Positions 19,930 to 32,939 of a stretch of 64,000 nucleotides of DNA are shown here, in pieces. The number at the start of each line of letters is the position of its first letter. Within the stretch, counting starts at the first letter, position 1. The DNA lies in NCBI GenBank assembly GCA_020199905.1, contig JAIVJS010000013.1, positions 1 through 64,000 of the forward strand. Direction: 5' to 3'. Under the pieces are notes generated by a model that had not been told where the DNA came from, did no database searches, and worked only from the letters and a program-made list of their open reading frames with translations. The translations under genes were made by a program, and so were the position numbers. Origin of the DNA: Acidobacteriota bacterium. GTDB lineage: Bacteria > Acidobacteriota > Thermoanaerobaculia > UBA5066 > Gp7-AA6.

Positions 19930-21207
19930 ATGAAGAGCTTCCTCGCGTTCCCGCCCGCCCGCGAGCTGCGCGGGTCGCTCCGGGTTCCCTCTTCGAAGAG
20001 CGCAACGAACCGGGCTCTCCTGCTTGCGGCGCTCTCCGAGACGCCGGTCCGGATCGAGCGGCCTCTGCAGTCGGAAGACACGCGCGCGCTTCTCGCGTGC
20101 CTGATGGCGATGGGCGCGTGCGTCGTCCGGCACGCCGACGCGTTGTCTCTTTCCGGCCCTCTCCGGGGCAGCGAAGGCGCCTTGACGGTGCTCGACGCCG
20201 GCGAGTCGGGGACGGCGGCCCGGTTCCTCACCGCCGCCGCCGCGGCGACGCCCGGGCGGTTCCGCGTGGTCGGGTCGGCGCGGCTGTCCGAGAGGCCGAT
20301 GGGGGAGCTCGCCGGAGCGCTGCGCGCCCTCGGGGCCGACATCGCCGAGGAGGGCGCCGCCGGATGTCTGCCCCTCGCGATCCGCGGGACGACCCTCGGC
20401 GGCGGCCCGGTGTCGGTCGATTCCTCGCGCTCGAGCCAGTTTCTTTCGGCCCTTCTTCTCGCGGGCGCCGCGGGGCGCTCGATCGAGGTCTCCGCCGCCG
20501 GCCCGGTAGCCTCTCTGCCCTACGTGGCGATGACCGTCGAGTCGCTGCGCGCCTTCGGGCATCGCGTCGACGGCACGGGGCCTTGGCGCGTCGAACGCGG
20601 AGCCCATTCTCCCGAACGCTACGACACACCCGGAGACTTCTCCTCGGCCGTCCCGCTCCTGGCGGGAGCGGGGATCTGCGGCGGGGAGGTCCGGCTGACG
20701 GGCCTCCCGTGGCCGTCTGCCGACGCGGACGCGCTGGCCCTTCCGATCCTCACCTCGATGGGGATCGAGATCTCGACGGGAGAAGACGAAATCTCCGCGC
20801 GCGCGGATCGCGGAAAGCTGAGCCCGGTCTCGGCGGGGATGACCGGATGTCCGGACGCCGTTCCGGCGGTCGCGGCGGCGGCGGCGTTTGCGCCCGGCCG
20901 GTCCCGCTTCGAAGGCGTCGCGCATCTCCGCTGGAAGGAGAGCGACCGGCTGGAGGCGCTGTCTTCCCTGCTGCGTCACGGGGGAGCCGGCGCCACCGCG
21001 GACGCCGGCGAGCTGACGGTCGACGGCGGCGGAGTCGGTTCTTCGTCCGGCCTCGCGTTTCTGCCGACCGCCGGAGACCACCGCATCGCCATGGCGGCGG
21101 GGCTGCTGTCCCTCGTCCGAGGCCGCGCCCTGATCGAGAACCCGGATTGCGTGGCGAAGTCGTACCCCGGGTTCTTCCGCGATCTCGAGGCCCTCAGCCG
21201 CCGGTAG
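19930..21207 (+). CDS. aroA: 3-phosphoshikimate 1-carboxyvinyltransferase
   Basis: [51 protein letters not shown]. Confidence 0.95.
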   Translation: MKSFLAFPPARELRGSLRVPSSKSATNRALLLAALSETPVRIERPLQSEDTRALLACLMAMGACVVRHADALSLSGPLRGSEGALTVLDAGESGTAARFLTAAAAATPGRFRVVGSARLSERPMGELAGALRALGADIAEEGAAGCLPLAIRGTTLGGGPVSVDSSRSSQFLSALLLAGAAGRSIEVSAAGPVASLPYVAMTVESLRAFGHRVDGTGPWRVERGAHSPERYDTPGDFSSAVPLLAGAGICGGEVRLTGLPWPSADADALALPILTSMGIEISTGEDEISARADRGKLSPVSAGMTGCPDAVPAVAAAAAFAPGRSRFEGVAHLRWKESDRLEALSSLLRHGGAGATADAGELTVDGGGVGSSSGLAFLPTAGDHRIAMAAGLLSLVRGRALIENPDCVAKSYPGFFRDLEALSRR

Positions 21208-21223
21208 GGGTCGCCTCTCTTTC

Positions 21224-24200
21224 GTGGAGACGCTCCTCGCGGCTCGCGACAATCTGGGGTGTCTGACCCCCATGAACAAGCCGTTGCCCGCGGGCTCGCT
21301 CCACGCCGGCGTCGCGGCGGCCGGCGCGACGCTCGAGCGTTTCCCGCTCGCGGACGCGGGCGAGCGCTGGCGGGCTTTCCTCTCCTTCGACCACGCGTCG
21401 CTTCCCCTCCCGATCGATTACGGCCGCGACGGCGGCGACTTCCTCGTGTGGCGGACGCTTCCGCCGCGCCGACGGATCGCCGACGGTCGGATTTCCGCTG
21501 CGCACGCGGCGGCCCTTTTTCTTCAGGCCGCCGCTTTCTTTTCGACGCTCGAGGCCGCGAGCTTTCGCGCTTCCGCGGACGACCTGGAGGATGCGGCGTG
21601 GGAGGTCGTCGACGGAACGGCGCGGCTCGCGATCGCGCGAACGCCGTCCGCCGTGCGGCTCGGCCCGGCGTCGGCGGGAGCGTCGAAGGTCCCCCTCGCC
21701 GCGTTTCTCAGACGGCTGTTCGCGCGGCGGGGACGCCTCCGGGACCCGCAGGCGCTCGCGCTCGAGGAGGCGCTTCGCGCCGGAGACGCCGAGTGGCGCC
21801 GCGGCGATTTCTGGGTCGGGTGCGCGTTTCGCACATTTCCGGTGCTGTCCTCCGCCGCCTTCGCGGCGGTGCGCCTGCGGACTGTCGGCGCGACGGGCAT
21901 TCTCCTGCGGGGATCGGACTCTCGCGCCCGGCTCGAGAAAGCGCGCGCCCTCCTCGAGGGGAAAGACCCGAAAGTGTTTCTCACGGCGCCCGACGCGCGC
22001 GCTCAGGACGTCGCGGCGGCGGTTCGCCTCCTGCGCGAGGAAGAGGAGGCGAGGCCCGCCGGCGGCCCGCGGACCTGGATCTGCGTGGGCATGGAGACCT
22101 GGGGTGACGCGTCGAGATCCGCGGTTGCGGCCGGCGCGCTGTGCGTCGCGGGCGCGCCGGAGATCCTCCGCGTTCCGGAGCGCCTTCCCCCGCCGGCGTC
22201 TCCTGAGGCGTGGCGGCGCGAGATCGCCGTGCCTTGCGGCGCCCTGCGCGCGTCCGTTCGATTTTCCGAGAAGCTCGCGGAGATCGCGGCGGCGGCCGGG
22301 GACCCGACTCTCGCCGTCTCCGCCGCCTTCGCGATGGTCGCGCACGAAGGATGGGGCGCGTACGTGTCTGATCCCACGGGTCTCGGATCCCTCCCGCCGG
22401 ACGGGACAGCGGAACGCGCCGTCACCGGCCCCGCTTCCGCGGCGGACCTCCCGGCGTCGGCGAGGAATCTGCTCGAAGCGATCGAGGCGCTCGAGGAGCC
22501 GGCGGCGCCGGAAGAGGTCGCCGTTCTCTTTCCGGGCCGCGCCGCCGCGAGGACGCGGGCGTCTCTCCTTCGAAAAGGCCTTCTCGCGCGGGATGCCTCG
22601 GGACGGATATCCCCCGGGAACCGCCGATGTCCCGTCGATTCCGCCGCGCGCTCGAAGTGGCTGCTGGCTTGGGCTCGGGCGGCCGGGAGCGCGCCCTCGC
22701 GCCGGATCGAGCGGCTCCTGCGCGCCGGGGCCGCGGGCGATGCCCTGAGTGATGCCGCGGCTTTGCGGGCAGGATCGTGCGCCGAGCCGCCGGCGCTCCC
22801 GCTCGAGCTGTCCGCGCGGCTGGCGTCCGCGGCGGCACAGGCGGGTCTTCCGCTTCCGCCGTGGCTCGAAGCTCTCGAAGGGGAGCGGGAGCTGTCGGGC
22901 GGACGCGCGGGGAGCGCGCAGTCGAGGTTCGAGGCCGTTGCCGCGGCGCCGGGGAGTCCCGAGGCGGATCGCCGGGCGGCCGGCCTCCGCCTCGCCGAAA
23001 TTGCCTCGCTCCGGGGCCGCGGAGACGAGGCGTCCGCGGCCGCCCGGCTGTGGCTCGCTTCGCATCGCGAAGCGCCTGCCGGGGAGACGGTTCGCGCTCT
23101 GATCGTCGAGGCGGGGAGCGCTTCCCGCGAGGGTGACACCGCGCGCGCTCTGGCGCGGCTCGACGAGGCCGCCAGCTTCTCGGCGTCCCTGCCGGCAGCC
23201 GCGCGGCTGGAAATCGCGCTCGCGCGCGCCGCCGCGTTGTCCCGCGCCGGCCGGTTCGAAGAGGAGTCGCGCGTGTACGCGGATTCCTGGCCGATCGCGC
23301 GCGAGTCCGGCGACGAGCGGCTCGTGGCGCGCCTCCTCGCGGCCGAGGCCCTCGGGCTGGCGGACCGGCGCGAGTTCGACCCGGCGATCCGGCGCCTCGA
23401 GGAAGCGCTGGCGATCCTGCGCGACGACCCCGTCGAGCGCGCGCGGCTCTCGATCGATCTGGCAGCGACCCTCTTCCACGCCGGGCGCCCGGAGCGGTGC
23501 GCCGCGCTGCTCGAGCAGGCGGCGGCCCTGGCGGCGGGAGCGGGGCGCGAGGACCTGGGGCGGATTGCGCGGGGCAATCTCATCGAGGCGTCGCTCGACC
23601 GTTGCGACTGGGCCTCGGCGGAGACCTCGATCGAGGCGCTTCTCGAGAGCGCACGGAGGGAGGGCGAGCGCACCTGGCTGCTCGTCGGGCTCCACCATCG
23701 CGCGCGCCTGGCGCTGCGTGTCGGGCGCCTGGAGGATGCCGCGCGCGACAACGCGGCCGCCCGGGAGCTCGCCGGGCGGCTGGAGGACAGGCTCGAGATC
23801 GGCGAGCTCTGGCTGGAAGAGGGAGACCGATGCGCCCTCCTCTCGGACATCGAAGGCGCGCGCCGCGCCTGGTCTGTGGCCGCGGCCGATCCGCCCGACC
23901 GCTGCGACAGCGACCGCCGGGCGGCCCGCCGCCTGGCGGACATCGACGGTCTCGAGGGCGGGGGACCGGGCGCCGCCGCGTTGCTCGATGCGGCGACGGA
24001 TGCGATCGCCCGCGGAGAATACGTCGGGGCGGAGGCGGTCGCGAGGTGGAATGCGCTTTTTCCCGGGCGGATCCCCGCCCCGCTCGCCGACCGCGCGGAT
24101 CGCCTGCTGCGCGCGCGCGGCGGCGCCGCCCTGGCCGACCGGGCTTTCGCGCGGCCGGAGCCGTCCGGCGGCGGCCTGAGCCGGCTTCGCGAAATGGTCG

Positions 24201-25495
24201 CTCTGGGACTCGCCGGCGAGGCACCCGAAGGACACCTCCCGCTCGGCCTGACCGGACTCTCGGTCCGCAACGACCGCGGCGAAGAGATCCTCTCTCTGGG
24301 CGCCCCCGCCCGGGATGCGGACCCGCCCGGTCTCGAGTCGCTCCGTGCGGGGGACGAGGCCTACACGCTGCGATTGACTCCCGCGCCGGCGGCCGACGTG
24401 GCGCGCGCGGCAGCGCTCGTCGTCGAGACTCTGCTGTTCCGCCCCGCTCCCGCCCTGGCGACGAGCGGCTTCTCGGAGGGGTGGCGCCGGTTCGGAGTCG
24501 TCGCCGGCGATTCCGCGATGGAGGAGCCGTACCGGCGCCTCATGCGATTCGCGCCTCGGGCGATGACGGTGCTCATCCTGGGGGAGTCCGGTTCGGGAAA
24601 GGAGGCGGTCGCCCGAGCCGTGCACGCGTTGTCGCCGCGGGCCCCGGGGCCTTTCGTGGCCGTCAACGTCTCGGCAATCCCGACCGCGCTGCTCGAGAGT
24701 GAGCTCTTCGGGCATGCGCGGGGCGCGTTCACGGGTGCGGACCGCGACCGCGCCGGCCTGCTCGAAGAGGCGGCGCGCGGAACGATCTTTTTCGACGAGA
24801 TCGGCGATCTGGCCCTGACTTCACAGGCGAAGCTCCTTCGCGCGCTCCAGGACCGCGACATCCGGCGCGTCGGGGAGAACAAGGCGCGGCGCATCGACGT
24901 GCGGGTCGTCTCGGCGACGTCCCGGGACCTCCCGCGGGAGGTCGATGCCGGCCGTTTCCGCGAGGACCTCTACTACAGGCTTCACGTCGCGGTCATTCGC
25001 CTGCCGCCACTGCGGGAACGCGGGCGCGACGTTCTCCTTCTCGCACGCCATTTTCTGGCGCAGGCGGCCGGAGAGTACGGCTGCGGCGGCGTCGACCTCG
25101 CTCCCGAGGCCGCGGCCGCGCTTCTCGCGCACGCGTGGCCCGGCAACGTACGCGAGCTGCAGAGCGCGATCGGCCAGGCCGCGGCGCTCGCCGAGGGAGG
25201 GCGCATAGGGCTGATACATCTTCCCGAGGCGGTGCGGAAATCGGCCCGTCCGGGAGATCCGCGGCACGGCTACCGCTCGCGCGTCGACGCCCACCGCCGC
25301 GACCTGATCATGGAAGCGCTCGATCGCGCCGGCGGAAACCGGAGCCGTGCCGCCCGGGAGCTGAAGCTCTCCCGCCAGGCCTTGCTCTATTTGATAAGGG
25401 AGTTGAAGGTGGCGGAGCGACCGCGCGATGGAGGAGGGCGAACTGAGGCGCCGGGCGCTGGCGCGCTGGCGCGCTGGCCAAGAGGCGAAAGGTGA
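21224..25495 (+). CDS. Giant sigma-54-dependent transcriptional activator with long N-terminal TPR/degenerate region
   Basis: [15 protein letters not shown] Walker [15 protein letters not shown] (GAFTGA), FFDEIGDL Walker B, C-terminal Fis-type HTH ([22 protein letters not shown]). Confidence 0.9.
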   Translation: METLLAARDNLGCLTPMNKPLPAGSLHAGVAAAGATLERFPLADAGERWRAFLSFDHASLPLPIDYGRDGGDFLVWRTLPPRRRIADGRISAAHAAALFLQAAAFFSTLEAASFRASADDLEDAAWEVVDGTARLAIARTPSAVRLGPASAGASKVPLAAFLRRLFARRGRLRDPQALALEEALRAGDAEWRRGDFWVGCAFRTFPVLSSAAFAAVRLRTVGATGILLRGSDSRARLEKARALLEGKDPKVFLTAPDARAQDVAAAVRLLREEEEARPAGGPRTWICVGMETWGDASRSAVAAGALCVAGAPEILRVPERLPPPASPEAWRREIAVPCGALRASVRFSEKLAEIAAAAGDPTLAVSAAFAMVAHEGWGAYVSDPTGLGSLPPDGTAERAVTGPASAADLPASARNLLEAIEALEEPAAPEEVAVLFPGRAAARTRASLLRKGLLARDASGRISPGNRRCPVDSAARSKWLLAWARAAGSAPSRRIERLLRAGAAGDALSDAAALRAGSCAEPPALPLELSARLASAAAQAGLPLPPWLEALEGERELSGGRAGSAQSRFEAVAAAPGSPEADRRAAGLRLAEIASLRGRGDEASAAARLWLASHREAPAGETVRALIVEAGSASREGDTARALARLDEAASFSASLPAAARLEIALARAAALSRAGRFEEESRVYADSWPIARESGDERLVARLLAAEALGLADRREFDPAIRRLEEALAILRDDPVERARLSIDLAATLFHAGRPERCAALLEQAAALAAGAGREDLGRIARGNLIEASLDRCDWASAETSIEALLESARREGERTWLLVGLHHRARLALRVGRLEDAARDNAAARELAGRLEDRLEIGELWLEEGDRCALLSDIEGARRAWSVAAADPPDRCDSDRRAARRLADIDGLEGGGPGAAALLDAATDAIARGEYVGAEAVARWNALFPGRIPAPLADRADRLLRARGGAALADRAFARPEPSGGGLSRLREMVALGLAGEAPEGHLPLGLTGLSVRNDRGEEILSLGAPARDADPPGLESLRAGDEAYTLRLTPAPAADVARAAALVVETLLFRPAPALATSGFSEGWRRFGVVAGDSAMEEPYRRLMRFAPRAMTVLILGESGSGKEAVARAVHALSPRAPGPFVAVNVSAIPTALLESELFGHARGAFTGADRDRAGLLEEAARGTIFFDEIGDLALTSQAKLLRALQDRDIRRVGENKARRIDVRVVSATSRDLPREVDAGRFREDLYYRLHVAVIRLPPLRERGRDVLLLARHFLAQAAGEYGCGGVDLAPEAAAALLAHAWPGNVRELQSAIGQAAALAEGGRIGLIHLPEAVRKSARPGDPRHGYRSRVDAHRRDLIMEALDRAGGNRSRAARELKLSRQALLYLIRELKVAERPRDGGGRTEAPGAGALARWPRGER

Positions 25496-25546
25496 AGAAG
25501 GGGCGGAGCGAAGCTGAGAGCTGACAGCCGAGAGATGACAGCTCCC
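25479..25546. repeat. 7-bp degenerate tandem repeats (AGGCGAA then AGCTGAS)
   Basis: aggcgaa aggtgaa..., then agctgag agctgac agccgag agatgac agctccc (25512-25546). Confidence 0.85.
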
Positions 25547-25566
25547 TCCGCGTACACTGCCCGCCG

Positions 25567-27600
25567 ATGAGCGCGACCCCGTCCCCCCGCGACCGGAGGG
25601 CGTGGTCTTTTTTGCTCGTTCTCGTCTGTCTGATCGCCTATGCCAACGGGATGACAGGGACGTTCACCTACGACGACAAGGCGGTCATCCGTGACAACCC
25701 GCGCATCCGGACCCCGGCGCGCATCGGAGAGATCTTCGCGACGCCGTATTTCGGCGGCCCCCGCGGGTCCGGCACCGCCTACCGCCCGGTGCTGCTTCTC
25801 TCCTACGCGGCGCAGTGGTGGGTGCACGGGCGCGTGCCCGAAGCCTTTCATCTCGTCAACGTCCTGCTGCACGCCGCCGCGACCCTGCTCCTGGGCGCTC
25901 TGCTCGTCCGGGTCGGAGTCTCTCCGGCCGCGGCGGGGCTCACCTCGCTTTTCTTTGCCGTCGCGCCCATCCACGTCGAGGCGGTCACGAGCCTCGTGGG
26001 ACGGGGAGAGACTCTGGGCGCGGTCTTTTTGCTCGCGTTTCTCCACGTCGCTCTCGGACTGGCCGGTTCGTGGCGGCGCTTCGGACGCCTTCTCGCGGCC
26101 CTCGCGCTCTACGCCCTCGGCGTGCTCACCAAGGAAAGCGCGGCCGTCGCTCCGGCCCTTCTGTTTCTCCTCCTCGCCTGGCGGGAGCGCGGCGGGCTCG
26201 GGGCGAGGCTCCTCGCCTCCCTGCGGCGGGGACTGCCGGTGTTCGGCGGAGCCGCCGTTGTCCTCGCGGGGACCTTCGTCCTCCGGTCGTGGGTCCTCGG
26301 CGGGCTCCTCCACGCGCAGGGGACCGGAATCTTCGAGGTGGAGAATCCTCTCGCCCCGCTCGCGGGCTGGCCGCGGGTGGTCAACGCGTGCCTCCTCCTC
26401 GTGAGATACGCCGGCCGCACTCTCTTCCCTCTCCATCTCTCCGCGGACGAATCGGCCTGGTCGATCCGGACCGCCCCCCCCGCATCGTTCGCGGGACTCG
26501 CCGCGGTCGGGCTTCTCGCCCTCCTCGCCGCGCGTGCCGTCGGCCGGGTGGCGAAAGGCTCCCATGCCGCGCTCGGCGTGCTGTTCTTCGGGGTCGCGTT
26601 TCTTCCGGCGGCCAACGTTCTCTACCCGATCGGAACGATCTTCGGCGAGCGCACGGCGTACCTTCCCTCCGCGGGCCTGTGTCTCGCTCTGGCCTCGGTC
26701 TGCGCCCGCGGCGCGGAGACGCTCGGCGACCTCGCGCCTGGAGCCCGGGCGGCGGCGGCCGTGATCGCCGTCGCCTTTTCCGCCCGCACCGTCCTTCGCA
26801 ACCCGGTCTGGTGGAGCGACTCGGCGATCTTCGCAAACTCGGTGAACACATCCCCCGAAAGCGCGAAGACCCACTACAACCAGGGCTACATCGCCGTCGA
26901 GACGGGGCGCCCGAAAGAAGCGCTCGCGCACTATGCGCGGGCCGTTTCGATCTACGGCGACTACTGGGACGCCTGGGCGGGAAAGGGACGGGCGGAGAAG
27001 GAGCTGGGACTCCTCTCCGCGGCGGAGGCGTCCTACCGCCGCGCTCTCGAGGCGAATCCGACGTACGAAAACGGATTCTTCGGGCTCGGCGTCGTCCTCG
27101 AAGCCCGCGGCCGGTTCGAGGAGGCGGAGGCGGCCTACCGTCGCGGCCTCGCGAGCAATCCGGATTCCCTGCCGCTCGCCTACCGGCTGGCGGTCGTGGT
27201 GTCCCGCCGGCCGGACCCGGGCGCCGCCGCGGCGTGGAAGCGCGCGCTCGAGCTGGGGCCCCGTTCGGCGGCGGTGCACGCCGACCGCGCGGACTGGCTG
27301 CTTCGCGCGGGCCGCCCCGGCGAAGCGAGACAGGAGGCGCGCGCCGCCCTGAGGCTCGAGCCCCGCGCGGTGGGCGCGCACCGCGTCCTCGCCCGGCTGG
27401 CCGCCTCGGGCCGGCGCTCCCTTGCGGAGGCGCTCGCGCGGGAGAAGGCGTGGCGCGCCTCGGGAGACGCGGAGGATCTCCGTGCCCTGGAAGAGGCGGC
27501 GCGGGAAAACCGCGCCTACGGCGCGCGGTTCGAGCGGGTTCTGGAAGAGAAGGCGAAAGGGGAAGGGCGAAGGGCGAAGGGTGCGCTGTCCGGAGCGTAG
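25567..27600 (+). CDS. TMTC-like membrane glycosyltransferase (DUF1736-like) with C-terminal TPR repeats
   Basis: FTYDDKAVIRDNPRIR, RPVLLLSYA, PIHVEAVTSLVGRGETLGAVFLL; multiple TMs then TPRs. Confidence 0.8.
   Translation: MSATPSPRDRRAWSFLLVLVCLIAYANGMTGTFTYDDKAVIRDNPRIRTPARIGEIFATPYFGGPRGSGTAYRPVLLLSYAAQWWVHGRVPEAFHLVNVLLHAAATLLLGALLVRVGVSPAAAGLTSLFFAVAPIHVEAVTSLVGRGETLGAVFLLAFLHVALGLAGSWRRFGRLLAALALYALGVLTKESAAVAPALLFLLLAWRERGGLGARLLASLRRGLPVFGGAAVVLAGTFVLRSWVLGGLLHAQGTGIFEVENPLAPLAGWPRVVNACLLLVRYAGRTLFPLHLSADESAWSIRTAPPASFAGLAAVGLLALLAARAVGRVAKGSHAALGVLFFGVAFLPAANVLYPIGTIFGERTAYLPSAGLCLALASVCARGAETLGDLAPGARAAAAVIAVAFSARTVLRNPVWWSDSAIFANSVNTSPESAKTHYNQGYIAVETGRPKEALAHYARAVSIYGDYWDAWAGKGRAEKELGLLSAAEASYRRALEANPTYENGFFGLGVVLEARGRFEEAEAAYRRGLASNPDSLPLAYRLAVVVSRRPDPGAAAAWKRALELGPRSAAVHADRADWLLRAGRPGEARQEARAALRLEPRAVGAHRVLARLAASGRRSLAEALAREKAWRASGDAEDLRALEEAARENRAYGARFERVLEEKAKGEGRRAKGALSGA
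27551..27585. repeat. 7-bp tandem repeat (RGGCGAA) x5
   Basis: aggcgaa aggggaa gggcgaa gggcgaa gggtgcg; lies within the 3' end of the TMTC-like ORF. Confidence 0.85.
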
Positions 27601-27602
27601 AG

Positions 27603-28373
27603 TCACCGATCTCGATCTCTCGTTCCTCCTTCGATTTCCGATCCAGTTGACCGCGGAGTACCGCGGCCGTCTCGCTCCGGTTGGTCGCTCGGCTCCCGAT
27701 CGAGTTGACCGCGGAGTACCGCGGCCGTCTCGCTCCCGTTGGTCGCTCGGCTCCCGTTTCCCGGCTCCCGGCTCCCGTCCTCCGCTTCGTCCACGGCGCG
27801 GCGCCGGTTGGCCGCCCGGATCGCGACCCTCGGATGCCGCCGGTGGTAGGCGCGCAGGATCGACAGGGCGATCAGCGCGGCGAGAAGGCCGAGCGCCACT
27901 GCCAGAATCGTCGTGCCGACGACGAAAGAGAGCAATCGCGGCCAGAGCGCCCGGTGGCCGAACACGACGTGCAGGGTGTGGACGGGGTGAAAGATCCAGG
28001 TGAAGTCGCTGTGCAGGAGCGGCTCCAGGTTCAACCGCGGCACGATCCGCCGGTCGTAACCGAGGATCGCCCGCCCCAGGCTGAACCCGAGCGGGAAGAC
28101 GACCCCCCACGTGGGCACGTTACCGGTCAGGGTCCCGAGGAGGGCATCGAGCTTGTTCAACCGGAAGAGGAACGCCAGCGCCAGCGCGAGGACGAAGTGA
28201 ACGCCGACGAACGGGGAGAACCCGATCGCGACGCCGAGGCCGATGGCGGCGGCCACCCTCTCGGGCGATTCCTCCCGGCCGAGAAGATCGAGAACGAGAA
28301 CTTTCCACCGGCGCCGCCATCTCCAGCGATGAACCTTCCGGCGCCGAAATGCGCGCGTGGTCAGCAGCTTCAC
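27603..28373 (-). CDS. DUF2062-family membrane protein, C-terminus encoded by intergenic repeats
   Basis: GVAIGFSPFVGVHFVLALALAFLFRLNKLDALLGT; C-terminal GSRATNGSETAAVLRGQLDRE... is translated repeat element. Confidence 0.8.
   Translation of the reverse strand: MKLLTTRAFRRRKVHRWRWRRRWKVLVLDLLGREESPERVAAAIGLGVAIGFSPFVGVHFVLALALAFLFRLNKLDALLGTLTGNVPTWGVVFPLGFSLGRAILGYDRRIVPRLNLEPLLHSDFTWIFHPVHTLHVVFGHRALWPRLLSFVVGTTILAVALGLLAALIALSILRAYHRRHPRVAIRAANRRRAVDEAEDGSREPGNGSRATNGSETAAVLRGQLDREPSDQPERDGRGTPRSTGSEIEGGTRDRDR
27639..27698 (+). repeat. 60-bp dispersed element, copy 2
   Basis: cgatccagttgaccgcggagtaccgcggccgtctcgctccggttggtcgctcggctcccg. Confidence 0.95.
27697..27756 (+). repeat. 60-bp dispersed element, copy 3 (tandem with copy 2, 58-bp period)
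   Basis: cgatcgagttgaccgcggagtaccgcggccgtctcgctcccgttggtcgctcggctcccg. Confidence 0.95.
27749..27783. repeat. 7-bp tandem repeat (GGCTCCC/GTTTCCC) x5
   Basis: ggctccc gtttccc ggctccc ggctccc gtcctcc. Confidence 0.88.
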
Positions 28374-29347
28374 GAGGGCCTCTCGAAGTGGTCGTATCCG
28401 AGGGTGGAGACGTCCGCGTCCCCCGAAGCGCCGCGCAGGACGGCGCCCGATCCGGCCTCGATGCGCCCGACCCGCGTGACGGTCACCAGATCAGACAGCG
28501 TCTCGACGGAGGCCGCGGCTTCCTCGGGAACCGCGAACAGGATCTCGTAGTCGTCTCCGCCGGACAGGATCCACGGCATCGGATCGACGCCGCAGCGGCG
28601 CGCGGCGGCCTGAACGGAAGCCGCGATCGGCAGACGCTCGCGCTCGAGCACCACTCGCACGGCCGAGGCGTAGGCGATGCGCGCCGCGTCCGTGCCGAGC
28701 CCGTCGGAGACGTCGATCGCCGCGTGCGCGAGCGCCTGGCGGGACAGCGCGAGGCCCAGGGCCACTCTCGGCTCGGGGTCGTGGAACGCGTCGAGGAGCT
28801 CCCGCGCCTCGGGAAACCCGGTCTCCGCCACGCCGTCGCGCGCCAGGCGCAGCCCCGCGGCGGCCCGGCCCGTCGCTCCCGACAGGTAGAGCAGGTCTCC
28901 GGGGAGGGCGCCCGAACGGGTCAGGGGCGCGCCCTCGAGGTCGCCCCAGAGAGTGACCGAAACGAAGACGCACGGCGCGCGGGAGAGGTCACCTCCCGCG
29001 AGCGCGGCGCCGTGCTCCCGGCCGCGCGCGATCGCGCCCCGGCAAACCGCGAGCGCGAAATCCTCGTCTCGATCTGCCGGCACGGCGATGGAGAGAAGAA
29101 ACAGGCGCGGCTTCGCGCCCATCGCGGCGGCGTCCGAAAGACTGACGGAAACGGCTCTCCTCCCGAGACGCTCGGGGTCCTCGCCGGGAAAGAAATCGAC
29201 GCCCTCGACGAGCATGTCGGTCGTGGCGATGCCGTCGCCGCCGGCGTGCCGCAGCACCGCGGCGTCGTCTCCCGGCCCGAGCAGGATGGCGTCGTCGGGA
29301 GGAAGCATCTCCCGCAGCCGCTCGACGAACCGGTCTTCCGCCCTCAT
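28370..29347 (-). CDS. thiL: Thiamine-monophosphate kinase
   Basis: LLGPGDDAAVL; TTDMLVEGVDFFP; DVSDGLGTDAARIA; GGDDYEILF. Confidence 0.93.
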   Translation of the reverse strand: MRAEDRFVERLREMLPPDDAILLGPGDDAAVLRHAGGDGIATTDMLVEGVDFFPGEDPERLGRRAVSVSLSDAAAMGAKPRLFLLSIAVPADRDEDFALAVCRGAIARGREHGAALAGGDLSRAPCVFVSVTLWGDLEGAPLTRSGALPGDLLYLSGATGRAAAGLRLARDGVAETGFPEARELLDAFHDPEPRVALGLALSRQALAHAAIDVSDGLGTDAARIAYASAVRVVLERERLPIAASVQAAARRCGVDPMPWILSGGDDYEILFAVPEEAAASVETLSDLVTVTRVGRIEAGSGAVLRGASGDADVSTLGYDHFERPS

Positions 29348-29406
29348 GCGGGCGCATTATTCATGAAGGGTGCCGGAGCCGCCCGCCGGACGGCGCCGGC
29401 GTCCCG

Positions 29407-31863
<2,457 letters not shown>

Positions 31864-31938
31864 GGTTCAGAAATTCCGTTCTGTCCTCAGTCGGAGATTC
31901 GGTGGTTACGGCAATTGAAAATCAGCAAAGAGACCGCC

Positions 31939-32412
31939 TCATTCCCGCCGCTCTTCTTCGGCGCGCACGGGGATCTCGGTTTCCTTTTCTCTCTGGTCGG
32001 GGACGTGGGGGAGCACGATCTCGAGGAGACCTTCCTTCAGCTGCGTTTTCGCCTGGTGCGTGTTGACCGCACGCGGGAGAGCGACGGATTTGACGAATCC
32101 CCCGAAGTAGCGCTCCATGCAGAAAAACCGGATGCCCTCCCGGGACCGCGTGCGGCCCTTCTTGGTGCCGCGGACGGTCAGGACCCGTCCCCGCACGGTG
32201 ACGCGAACGTCTTCGGCATCGACGCCCGGCACCTCGATTAAGATGCGCAGCTTCTGGCCGTCGTCCATGACGTCCACGTTCGGGTCCCAGGACGTCGCCG
32301 TCGCCGCGCCGCCCTGGTTGCTCTCGACGAAGGTCGCGAACAAACGGTTCAGCTCGCTCTGGAGGCGCGAAAGCTCGACCATCGGTCCGTAAAACTTGCC
32401 GGAGCGTCTCAT
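31939..32412 (-). CDS. Hsp20/alpha-crystallin small heat shock protein
   Basis: DVMDDGQKLRILIEVPGVDAEDVRVTVRGRVLTVRG; ACD pattern. Confidence 0.9.
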   Translation of the reverse strand: MRRSGKFYGPMVELSRLQSELNRLFATFVESNQGGAATATSWDPNVDVMDDGQKLRILIEVPGVDAEDVRVTVRGRVLTVRGTKKGRTRSREGIRFFCMERYFGGFVKSVALPRAVNTHQAKTQLKEGLLEIVLPHVPDQREKETEIPVRAEEERRE

Positions 32413-32425
32413 GGGCGGGTGTCTC

Positions 32426-32899
32426 CTATCCCGAGGTCTTCGTTTCGGCGCGGCCGATCAGATCCTTCAGCTCGTGGAGGAACTCATCCACGTCCTCGAA
32501 CTTGCGGTACACCGAAGCGAAGCGCACATAGGCGACCTTGTCTAGCTCCCGCAGCCTCTCCATGACGACCGATCCGATCTGGCTCGTCGCGATCTCCCGC
32601 TCCTCCGAGTCGTGCAGGCGGGTTTCGATCTCGTCGACGATCGCGTCGAGCTTCGCCGGCGCCACCGGCCTCTTTTCGACCGCCTTGACCAGGCCCCCTC
32701 GAAGCTTCTTCCGGTCGAAGCTCTCCCGCCGGCCGTCGTTCTTCACGACCATGTAGGGGATTTCCTCGATGGTTTCGTAGGACGTGAAGCGGCGGCCGCA
32801 CGAGACGCACTCGCGCCGGCGCCGTATGACCTCCCCATCGCGGCCTTCGCGGGAGTCCACGACCCGGTCGTCTCCTCCGCCGCAGAACGGACAACGCAT
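32426..32899 (-). CDS. nrdR: Transcriptional repressor NrdR
   Basis: [22 protein letters not shown]...[17 protein letters not shown] zinc ribbon plus ATP cone. Confidence 0.96.
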   Translation of the reverse strand: MRCPFCGGGDDRVVDSREGRDGEVIRRRRECVSCGRRFTSYETIEEIPYMVVKNDGRRESFDRKKLRGGLVKAVEKRPVAPAKLDAIVDEIETRLHDSEEREIATSQIGSVVMERLRELDKVAYVRFASVYRKFEDVDEFLHELKDLIGRAETKTSG

Positions 32900-32939
32900 C
32901 TGGCAGAAGAGTATCGCGTGGGACGGCTTCGGGCCATCG

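Noticed and set aside
13990-27800. 60-bp elements as integron attC sites or IS ends
   Set aside because: No integrase or transposase nearby, no target-site duplications visible, and the core lacks attC R'/R'' boxes
21194-28110. Very long minus-strand ORFs (21194..24715, 25387..28110)
   Set aside because: Antisense to the sigma-54 activator and TMTC-like gene; Arg-rich products with no recognisable motifs
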